NCBI RefSeq assembly: GCF_000429545.1
Contig: NZ_AUCB01000012.1
Coordinates: forward strand, 62,001 to 126,000
Direction of reading: 5' to 3'
DNA: 64,000 nt
Source: Arenibacter certesii DSM 19833
GTDB taxonomy: Bacteria; Bacteroidota; Bacteroidia; Flavobacteriales; Flavobacteriaceae
Below the pieces are notes generated by a model, which was not told the DNA's origin, ran no database searches, and saw only the letters and a program-made list of their open reading frames with translations. Positions within the stretch are counted from its first letter, which is position 1; each line of letters begins with the position of its first letter. A program made the translations under genes and the position numbers. This document shows positions 55,814-62,925 of this stretch, in pieces.

Positions 55814-57298
55814 ATGGGAATAACAATTACTTACCTTATCATTACCGTTTACAGTGTATCCTTATTATTAATTTTCTTTTATAGTTTGGCCCAATTAAAT
55901 CTATTGGTCAACTATCTAGGGCAAAAACGAAAAAATAAAGAAGCCCCTAAATACAATTTACTAGATCCAAAAGAGATTCCTTTCGTCACCATACAGTTAC
56001 CTGTTTACAACGAGGAATATGTGATGGAACGCTTACTGGACAACATTGCTAAAATAGAATACCCCAAAAGCAAGTTAGAGATTCAAGTTTTAGACGATTC
56101 TACGGACGAGTCTGTATTGGAGACTGCCAAAAGAATAGAAGCACTACAAGAAACTGGGCTGGATATACAACATATCCGTAGAACCAATAGACAAGGTTTT
56201 AAAGCAGGCGCTTTAAAAGAAGGACTTGTTACTGCCAAAGGGGAGTTTATAGCTATTTTTGATGCCGATTTTCTTCCTTCTAGCGATTGGTTAAAGAAAA
56301 CTGTCATCTACTTTAAAGACGCGGAAATTGGCGTGGTACAAACCCGATGGGGACATATCAACAGAGATTATTCTACCTTAACTAAAATTCAGGCATTCGC
56401 CTTGGATGCACATTTTACTTTAGAACAGGTAGGTAGAAATGCTAAAGGCCATTTCATCAACTTTAACGGTACCGCTGGTATTTGGAGAAAAGAATGCATA
56501 CTGGATGCTGGGAACTGGGAAGGGGATACCCTTACCGAAGATTTGGATCTTAGCTACCGTGCACAATTAAAAAACTGGAAATTTAAATACTTGGAAGATG
56601 TAGAAACCCCTGCAGAGCTTCCAGTAGTAATCAGTGCCGCACGTTCCCAACAGTTCCGTTGGAACAAAGGAGGTGCAGAGAACTTTAAAAAAACAGTTTG
56701 GAGCGTGGTTAGCGCTAAAAATATTTCTTTTAAGACTAAGTTCCACGGAGTTATGCACTTGTTAAATAGCTCTATGTTCCTTTGTGTCTTTTTGGTTGCA
56801 CTATTAAGTATCCCTATGATGTACATTAAGAACACCTATGATCATTTGGGATGGATTTTTGAAGCTACCAAGTTCTTTATACTTAGTACCATTATACTAT
56901 TTGTATGTTACTGGTTTACCTATAAGAGTATACAGGGCAGTAGCCTTGATAGTTTTGTAGACTATATACGGATATTCTTTACCTTTTTCTCCGTTGCCCT
57001 CGGATTTTCTTTGCATAATTCTATTGCCGTATTGGAAGGTCATATGGGAAAGAGAAGTGAATTTGTAAGGACTCCAAAATTTAACCTGAATAATATAAAG
57101 GACAGCTGGAAGGGCAATAAGTACTTAGCAACCAAATTATCACCCAACATGATTTTAGAAGCATTATTAATGGTCTATTTTCTTTTTGGAATGTATAGTG
57201 CTATTCCTTTAAATGACTTTGGGTTGTTCCCATTTCATTTTATGCTTTTCTTAGGTTTTGGATATGTATTCTTTAAATCCCTTTTTGCACGGGCCTAG
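55814..57298 (+). CDS. Membrane family 2 glycosyltransferase (ceramide glucosyltransferase/cellulose synthase-like)
   Basis: The 494-residue protein has an N-terminal helix (about 4-28), a GT-A core with FVTIQLPVYNEEYVMERLL, LDDSTDES, FDADFLPS and the QxxRW motif QQFRWNKGG, then about four C-terminal helices. The layout matches processive or lipid-linked transferases. The product is unknown. It is coupled with the upstream GT2 and followed by a terminator. Confidence 0.9.
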   Translation: MGITITYLIITVYSVSLLLIFFYSLAQLNLLVNYLGQKRKNKEAPKYNLLDPKEIPFVTIQLPVYNEEYVMERLLDNIAKIEYPKSKLEIQVLDDSTDESVLETAKRIEALQETGLDIQHIRRTNRQGFKAGALKEGLVTAKGEFIAIFDADFLPSSDWLKKTVIYFKDAEIGVVQTRWGHINRDYSTLTKIQAFALDAHFTLEQVGRNAKGHFINFNGTAGIWRKECILDAGNWEGDTLTEDLDLSYRAQLKNWKFKYLEDVETPAELPVVISAARSQQFRWNKGGAENFKKTVWSVVSAKNISFKTKFHGVMHLLNSSMFLCVFLVALLSIPMMYIKNTYDHLGWIFEATKFFILSTIILFVCYWFTYKSIQGSSLDSFVDYIRIFFTFFSVALGFSLHNSIAVLEGHMGKRSEFVRTPKFNLNNIKDSWKGNKYLATKLSPNMILEALLMVYFLFGMYSAIPLNDFGLFPFHFMLFLGFGYVFFKSLFARA

Positions 57299-57342
57299 TT
57301 AAGTAAAGAATACTAAGAATATTCTAGAAATTCAAAAACATA

Positions 57343-57385
57343 AAAATCCGGTTCCTTATCCCCTTTTGGAACCGGATTTTTTTTG
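57343..57385 (+). terminator. Terminator after the GT2 pair
   Basis: A perfect 13-bp stem (57343-57355 with 57368-57380), 12-base loop, and a T-run of eight. Confidence 0.9.
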
Positions 57386-57473
57386 TTACTACTCTAGTTC
57401 CAGACTACTTTTCCACTCTATTTCCACCAGCTTTCCCACACAAATTGCTTTGCCTTATATGTTCCTATTTAGT

Positions 57474-57492
57474 TATATTTGATTTAAATTTG
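57474..57492 (+). promoter_or_regulatory. Tandem -7 elements before the polytopic transferase gene
   Basis: TATATTTG (57474-57481) and TAAATTTG (57485-57492) both match TAnnTTTG. TTTG at 57449-57452 lies 21 bases before the first. The ATG is at 57543. Confidence 0.4.
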
Positions 57493-57542
57493 AGGATCGG
57501 CCATTGTATCATTTTGCCGATACCATTTAGATATGATACCTT

Positions 57543-58910
57543 ATGATAGATAAAGCCATTTCTTATTGGAAACTTCACACCTTTCCAATTTTAATGGTCC
57601 TTACCTCCCTTCTATTTTATTCCACCTTTGGCTATCATTTACCACGAACAGATTTTATAAAGCTAATTTCTCTGTATTTCGCGCTGTTCTTTTTATGCTA
57701 TAAACTGATTCAGTTCGAGAAATGGAACTTTACCTTTCTAATTGTTTCTGGCACCTTATTCAGGATGGTTTTTCTCTTTTCCGAACCCAATCTATCGCAG
57801 GATTTCTATAGATTTGTTTGGGATGGACAACTGATTATCAATGGCATTAACCCTTACTTACATTTACCCAAAGATCTAGTACTGGATCTCCACCGAAAAT
57901 TCCCCAATGCCATGGAGTTATATAATGGAATGGGCGATTTAAGTGCATCCAACTACAGTAATTACCCACCATTAAACCAACTTATTTTTGCATTATCTGC
58001 TTTACTAACAGGTAACAGTACCATGGGTAGTATAATTATAATGCGAATTATCATAATTCTTGCAGATTTGGGCATCCTTTATTATGGAAGAAAGTTGCTC
58101 AAAAAACTGAATAAGTCATCCCATCTCATATTTTGGTATTTTTTAAATCCGCTGGTCATTTTAGAACTAACAGGCAACCTCCATTTTGAAGGAGTAATGT
58201 TATTCTTTTTTATCTGCTCCCTATACTTACTAAATCAAAATAAATGGATTTTAGCTGCAGTGGTTTACGCCTTGTCCATTTCTATAAAACTTGTCCCTCT
58301 GATGTTTCTGCCCCTATTTCTGAAATACCTTGGATTAAAAAGAAGTATGATGTTCTACGTGCTAGTAGGCGGAGTTACACTTTTACTAGCACTCCCTTTT
58401 TATGCGCCAGAATTTATCTCCAATTACTCTCAGACCATAGGGCTTTGGTTCTCCAATTTCGAGTTTAATGCCAGTATCTATAAAATGGTGAAATATATTG
58501 GAGTCCAATGGGATGCCAAACCTTGGGAGCTAATTAAAACATACGGCAAAATCATTCCCATAATTATTATTGCTTGGGTTGGCCTTATTACTTATATACG
58601 GAACAACAAAAACGTAAACAGCTTAATAACTTCCATGTTATGGATACTTAGTCTCTATTACTTTTTATCTGCTACCGTTCATCCCTGGTACATTATATTT
58701 TTAGTACTACTCGGTCTGTTTTCCAAGTTCAGATTTCCATTATTATGGTCTTTAACTATCTTTTTAAGCTATTTCGCCTATTCCAATGCTGCCTATAAAG
58801 AAAGCGGACTAATATTGATTCTTGAGTATATTGTTATTTACGGCTTTATGTTTTATGAAATAAGTAGATTACAAGTTAAAAATCAACTATTTCATAAAAA
58901 TTCACTCTAG
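57543..58910 (+). CDS. Polytopic GT87/mannosyltransferase-like membrane protein
   Basis: The 455-residue protein has about ten membrane helices and a first loop with SEPNLSQDFYRFVWDGQLI, where acidic residues match the catalytic loop of GT-C lipid-phosphate-sugar transferases (DUF2029/GT87). NPYLHLPKD also resembles that class. It would use a polyprenyl-phosphate sugar on the outer face of the inner membrane. The two upstream GT2 genes could supply such a donor. The sugar and acceptor are unknown. Confidence 0.78.
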   Translation: MIDKAISYWKLHTFPILMVLTSLLFYSTFGYHLPRTDFIKLISLYFALFFLCYKLIQFEKWNFTFLIVSGTLFRMVFLFSEPNLSQDFYRFVWDGQLIINGINPYLHLPKDLVLDLHRKFPNAMELYNGMGDLSASNYSNYPPLNQLIFALSALLTGNSTMGSIIIMRIIIILADLGILYYGRKLLKKLNKSSHLIFWYFLNPLVILELTGNLHFEGVMLFFFICSLYLLNQNKWILAAVVYALSISIKLVPLMFLPLFLKYLGLKRSMMFYVLVGGVTLLLALPFYAPEFISNYSQTIGLWFSNFEFNASIYKMVKYIGVQWDAKPWELIKTYGKIIPIIIIAWVGLITYIRNNKNVNSLITSMLWILSLYYFLSATVHPWYIIFLVLLGLFSKFRFPLLWSLTIFLSYFAYSNAAYKESGLILILEYIVIYGFMFYEISRLQVKNQLFHKNSL

Positions 58911-58935
58911 GAAGGACATAAATAAAATTTATTTG

Positions 58936-58943
58936 TACTTTTG
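58936..58943 (+). promoter_or_regulatory. -7 element before the arginine leader peptide
   Basis: TACTTTTG matches TAnnTTTG. It ends 9 bases before the leader ATG at 58953, so the transcript would start almost at the leader. No clear -33 box is seen. Confidence 0.5.
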
Positions 58944-58952
58944 ATATCAGCA

Positions 58953-59036
58953 ATGAATAAAACTACACACATATTAAATTATAACGAGGTGTCTAACCTT
59001 GCTTATTCATTTACGCCTACACGTCGTCGCCCGTAA
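58953..59036 (+). CDS. Candidate arginine-sensing leader peptide
   Basis: A 27-codon ORF too short for routine gene calling. It ends with three consecutive Arg codons (CGT CGT CGC) followed by Pro and stop (SFTPTRRRP). It stands just before the arginine operon and 9 bases after a -7 element. Downstream are competing short stems: CGCCC/GGGTG (59028-59032 with 59037-59041), CCAT/ATGG (59042-59045 with 59052-59055) and GGAAAT/ATTTCC (59054-59059 with 59070-59075). Slow decoding at the Arg codons when arginine is scarce could choose among them. No strong GC-rich terminator with T-run is seen, so the control may be translational. Confidence 0.7.
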   Translation: MNKTTHILNYNEVSNLAYSFTPTRRRP

Positions 59037-59075
59037 GGGTGCCATTCTGTTATGGAAATAGGTGAGTCCATTTCC
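59028..59075 (+). promoter_or_regulatory. Candidate attenuator stems of the arginine operon
   Basis: The three short stems overlap or share bases, so ATGG at 59052-59055 can pair with CCAT either upstream (59042-59045) or downstream (59068-59071). An in-frame ATG for the GNAT gene (59052) lies in the contested arm. Confidence 0.45.
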
Positions 59076-59123
59076 GCTCTCAAAAAACATCAATTTTTAA
59101 TTTCTAATTTAAAGCAACATTCA

Positions 59124-59744
59124 ATGAAGATTGTTATTGCTAACGACTCCCATTTTAAATATGCCGAGATCATCTGTGATACTATTGCGGAATCGGCCAA
59201 AGTTAGGGGCACAGGGATTGCAAAACGTACTCCCGAATATATTCAAAAAAGACTTCATAACGGAAATGCAGTCATTGCACTGGATGGTGATAAGTTTGCC
59301 GGTTTCTGTTATATTGAAGTTTGGGGACATGAGAAATTTGTCGCTAATTCTGGGCTTATCGTTCACCCTGATTATAGAAATCAGGGATTGGCCAAAAGAA
59401 TAAAAAAAGAAATTTTTAATCTTTCTAGGTCCAAGTTTCCAGATGCAAAAATATTTGGTATCACAACCGGATTGGCCGTAATGAAAATGAATTACGAATT
59501 GGGCTATAAACCAGTCACCTTTTCGGAGCTTACCACAGATCCAGAATTTTGGAAAGGTTGCCAAACCTGTAAGAACTTCGATATTCTGACCAGAACGGAG
59601 CAGAAAATGTGCCTTTGTACTGGTATGTTATACGACCCTGCCATAAAAACAAAAGCTAGCGGAATGGAAAAAGTAAATTCTAAGGCTTTTAAAAGGCTGA
59701 AAAGCATAAAAGAAAGCCTTTTCTTAAGTAAGAAAACTAAATAA
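59124..59744 (+). CDS. GNAT N-acyltransferase at the head of the arginine operon
   Basis: I chose the ATG at 59124 (MKIVIANDSHFKYAEII); an in-frame ATG at 59052 gives an unusual 24-residue extension. The 206-residue protein has a GNAT fold with the acetyl-CoA loop HPDYRNQGLAKRI (about 81-93). A C-terminal Cys cluster, CQTC (146, 149) and CLC (163, 165), could bind zinc. Its place just before argG and argC suggests that it acylates glutamate in the first step of arginine synthesis. Bacteroidota are known to use N-succinyl intermediates; the acyl donor here is not proven. Confidence 0.85.
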   Translation: MKIVIANDSHFKYAEIICDTIAESAKVRGTGIAKRTPEYIQKRLHNGNAVIALDGDKFAGFCYIEVWGHEKFVANSGLIVHPDYRNQGLAKRIKKEIFNLSRSKFPDAKIFGITTGLAVMKMNYELGYKPVTFSELTTDPEFWKGCQTCKNFDILTRTEQKMCLCTGMLYDPAIKTKASGMEKVNSKAFKRLKSIKESLFLSKKTK

Positions 59745-59789
59745 GGGATCGCAAACATCGCCTTCCCAATAACTATATAAACGAGTAAG

Positions 59790-60980
59790 ATGAAAAAATT
59801 AGTTTTGGCCTATAGTGGAGGATTAGACACCTCTTATTGCGCAAAATATTTATCTAAAGACAAAGGGTTTGAAGTACATGCCGTTAGTGTTAATACGGGA
59901 GGATTCCCACAGGAAGAAATAGATCGCATCCACAAAAAAGCATTGGAGCTTGGTGCTACCAGCTATACCTCTATAGACGCAGTACAGACGTTCTATGAGC
60001 AGGTAGTTAAGTATTTAATTTACGGAAATGTACTGAAAAATAATACCTACCCACTTTCTGTTAGTGCAGAACGAATTGTGCAGGCCATAGAAATAGTAAA
60101 TCACGCCAAAAAAATAGGCGCTAAATATATTGCCCACGGTAGCACAGGCGCTGGAAATGACCAAGTGAGGTTTGATATGATATTTCAGATTGTAGCCCCA
60201 GAAATAGAAATTATCACCCCTATTAGGGACAATAAACTATCTAGGGAAGTAGAGATAGAATATCTAAAAAGCAATGGTGTGGATTATCCATGGGAAAAGG
60301 CCAAATACTCCATTAACAGAGGACTTTGGGGCACTTCCGTTGGTGGAGACGAGACACTCACCTCCCACAAACCGTTACCAGACCATGCTTTCCCAAGTCA
60401 ATTACAGGAAACTGAGCCCACCCAAATTAAATTAACATTCCACAAAGGAGAACTTATTGCGTTAGATGGCGACAATGACACCCCAGTAAACAATATTGTA
60501 AAATTAGAAGCCTTAGCCTCCAAATATGCCATTGGTAGAGATATCCATGTTGGTGATACCATTATTGGTATTAAAGGTAGAGTAGGTTTTGAGGCTCCGG
60601 CATCACTAATCATCATAAAGGCGCACCATTTACTGGAAAAACATACCCTTAGCAAATGGCAACAGTTTCAAAAAGAGCAACAAGCAAGTTTTTATGGCAT
60701 GCTTTTGCACGAAGGAAACTATATGGATGAGGTAATGCGCAACATAGAAGCTTTCCTTACCGATACCCAGAGAAATGTATCAGGCGATGTTTTTGTTACT
60801 CTTCACCCATACCGATTTGAATTGGACGGAATATCTTCTCCTCACGACCTGATGAATGCTTCTTTTGGCAGTTATGGGGAAATGAACGAAGATTGGACGG
60901 CTGATGACGCCAAAGGTTTTATAAAAATCCTTTCCAATCCTGGGAAAATATACAATCATGTAAATCAACAAGATGACTAA
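59790..60980 (+). CDS. argG: Argininosuccinate synthase
   Basis: ArgG joins citrulline and aspartate with ATP. The 396-residue protein opens KLVLAYSGGLDTSYCAKYL, the ATP-pyrophosphatase motif. It also has AHGSTGAGNDQVRFD and KYSINRGLWGTSVGG, both family blocks. It is cytosolic. It starts 45 bases after the GNAT gene and overlaps argC by 8 bases. Expression is probably set by the upstream leader region. Confidence 0.97.
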   Translation: MKKLVLAYSGGLDTSYCAKYLSKDKGFEVHAVSVNTGGFPQEEIDRIHKKALELGATSYTSIDAVQTFYEQVVKYLIYGNVLKNNTYPLSVSAERIVQAIEIVNHAKKIGAKYIAHGSTGAGNDQVRFDMIFQIVAPEIEIITPIRDNKLSREVEIEYLKSNGVDYPWEKAKYSINRGLWGTSVGGDETLTSHKPLPDHAFPSQLQETEPTQIKLTFHKGELIALDGDNDTPVNNIVKLEALASKYAIGRDIHVGDTIIGIKGRVGFEAPASLIIIKAHHLLEKHTLSKWQQFQKEQQASFYGMLLHEGNYMDEVMRNIEAFLTDTQRNVSGDVFVTLHPYRFELDGISSPHDLMNASFGSYGEMNEDWTADDAKGFIKILSNPGKIYNHVNQQDD

Positions 60981-61947
60981 AGTAGGAATCATAGGGGGAT
61001 CCGGATATACAGGCGGCGAACTTATTCGAATTCTTTTAAACCACCCTAAAGCGAAAATAGACTTTGTCTATAGCACCACTAGGGCAGACAAAAAGATTAC
61101 GACTGCCCATCCCGACCTGTTGGGGACAACAGATCTAAAATTTACAGGCACCGTAAATCCAAATGTAGATGTAGTATTCTTATGCCTAGGACATGGTAAT
61201 TCCACTAAGTTCTTAGAGGAAAACCCATTTTCTGAAGCTACCAAGATCATAGATCTAAGCAACGACTTCAGACTGGCGGAAGATGCGCTTTTTAATGGTA
61301 AAAACTTTGTATACGGGCTGCCCGAGCTAAAGAAAGAGGAAATTAAATCTGCTAATTATATCGCAAATCCTGGCTGTTTTGCTACTGCAATACAATTGGC
61401 TTTACTACCCTTGGCAAAGGCAAAACTATTGAATAGCCCAGTTCATATTAATGCCGTAACCGGCAGTACCGGTGCAGGCGCAAGCCTTTCCCCAACTGCT
61501 CACTATAGCTGGAGGAACAATAACGTATCTTGGTATAAACCCTTTACCCATCAGCACCTTGGGGAAATTGAAGAAAGCTTGCATAGCCTTCAGGATGATA
61601 CCGGGGAATTGTTCTTTCTGCCCAATAGAGGAAACTTCACTAGAGGTATTTTGGCAACTGCTTATACTGAATTTAAAGGAAGTCTAGAAGAGGCCTACGC
61701 CTTGTATTCTGATTTTTATAAGGATGCTGTATTTACTCAAGTTACGGAGGAAGACCTCAACCTAAAACAAGTGGTGAATACCAACCAATGTCACATTCAT
61801 TTGCATAAGCACAATAATACCCTCCTAGTCACCTCCGCAATAGATAACCTCTTAAAAGGAGCATCGGGACAGGCAGTGCAAAACATGAACTTGGCTTTTG
61901 GCTTCGAAGAGAATACAGGTTTGCAATTAAAAGCAGGTGTCTTTTAG
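60973..61947 (+). CDS. argC: N-acyl-gamma-glutamyl-phosphate reductase
   Basis: ArgC reduces N-acylglutamyl phosphate to the semialdehyde with NADPH. The 324-residue protein has the nucleotide motif GIIGGSGYTGGELIRIL and the catalytic Cys135 in YIANPGCFATAIQ. In Bacteroidota the natural substrate may be the N-succinyl form. It overlaps argG by 8 bases. An 11-bp inverted repeat follows before proC. Confidence 0.96.
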   Translation: MTKVGIIGGSGYTGGELIRILLNHPKAKIDFVYSTTRADKKITTAHPDLLGTTDLKFTGTVNPNVDVVFLCLGHGNSTKFLEENPFSEATKIIDLSNDFRLAEDALFNGKNFVYGLPELKKEEIKSANYIANPGCFATAIQLALLPLAKAKLLNSPVHINAVTGSTGAGASLSPTAHYSWRNNNVSWYKPFTHQHLGEIEESLHSLQDDTGELFFLPNRGNFTRGILATAYTEFKGSLEEAYALYSDFYKDAVFTQVTEEDLNLKQVVNTNQCHIHLHKHNNTLLVTSAIDNLLKGASGQAVQNMNLAFGFEENTGLQLKAGVF

Positions 61948-61963
61948 TCTACCTACCAAGCCA

Positions 61964-62000
61964 TGGAGCTCATTCCTGTCAACAGCAAAAATGAGCTCCA
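61964..62000 (+). repeat. Perfect 11-bp inverted repeat between argC and proC
   Basis: TGGAGCTCATT (61964-61974) pairs with AATGAGCTCCA (61990-62000), with a 15-base loop. No T-run follows, so it is not a typical terminator. It may stabilise or process the operon mRNA, or bind a regulator. Confidence 0.6.
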
Positions 62001-62071
62001 CTAATACCCATCAAACTTTTTCGAAATGGGCCTACCGTAAATGTCCAAATCGGTAATTAAATAATTAGGAA

Positions 62072-62866
62072 ATGAAAATAGCCATTATAGGTGCCGGAAA
62101 TTTAGGAATGTCCATTGCCGAAGGTGTTTTAAGCACTAACGGAGCCACCTCCATGATCCTCACTAAAAGAAATCTGGGCGATCTTAAAGAATTGGAAAAA
62201 TATGGTATCGTAAGTACCACCTCCGATAATAGAGAGGCAGTAAGTAAATCTGATATATTGATTTTTACTGTGCAACCAGGGCAATTCACAAAAATTTTGA
62301 ATGAGGTAAAGGACCTTCTCACAGACAAGCATGTGATTATCTCCACCATAACTGGATTTAGTATTGCCAAAATAGAAGAAGTTATTGGGCCCGACAACTA
62401 TATTATTAGGGCCATGCCCAATACCGCTATTTCAGTAGGAAAATCCATGACCTGTATATGTAGCAATGAAAAGGGTCAAAAACGTATAGAATTAGCTAAA
62501 GCTATTTTCAACAGAATGGGTCATACTCTACAAATTCCCGAGCAACAAATGCAGGCCGCTACCGTTATCTGCGCCAGTGGAATCGCTTTTTGGATGCGTA
62601 TGATACGTGCCACCACTCAAGGTGCCATACAACTTGGTTTCGATGCTAAGGAGGCTCAGGAATTGGCCATGCATACCTGTAATGGGGCCGCAAGCCTATT
62701 AATTGAATCGGATAGCCATCCAGAATATGAAATAGATAAGGTTACCACTCCAAGGGGTTGTACCATATCTGGACTTAACGAAATGGAACACCAGGGCCTA
62801 AGCTCCTCTCTAATTAGGGGAATTTTAGCGTCATTTGATAAAATAAACGAAATTAAAAAAGAATAG
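62072..62866 (+). CDS. proC: Pyrroline-5-carboxylate reductase
   Basis: ProC makes proline from pyrroline-5-carboxylate. The 264-residue protein starts KIAIIGAGNLGMSIAEGVL (NADPH fold) and has IIRAMPNTAISVGKSMT and a late TTPRGCTISGLNEME block, as expected. Its place inside the arginine operon links proline and arginine synthesis, both from glutamate. It lies 124 bases after argC and 59 before argD. Confidence 0.95.
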   Translation: MKIAIIGAGNLGMSIAEGVLSTNGATSMILTKRNLGDLKELEKYGIVSTTSDNREAVSKSDILIFTVQPGQFTKILNEVKDLLTDKHVIISTITGFSIAKIEEVIGPDNYIIRAMPNTAISVGKSMTCICSNEKGQKRIELAKAIFNRMGHTLQIPEQQMQAATVICASGIAFWMRMIRATTQGAIQLGFDAKEAQELAMHTCNGAASLLIESDSHPEYEIDKVTTPRGCTISGLNEMEHQGLSSSLIRGILASFDKINEIKKE

Positions 62867-62925
62867 CCTTTTACTAAATTCGCATAGAAACAAGCCTTTT
62901 AGAGAGCAAAAACGAATTATAACAG

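Noticed and set aside
59052-59123. Upstream ATG of the GNAT gene as the main start
   Set aside because: The added residues are not typical of the family and lie in the attenuator stems; kept only as a possible alternative.
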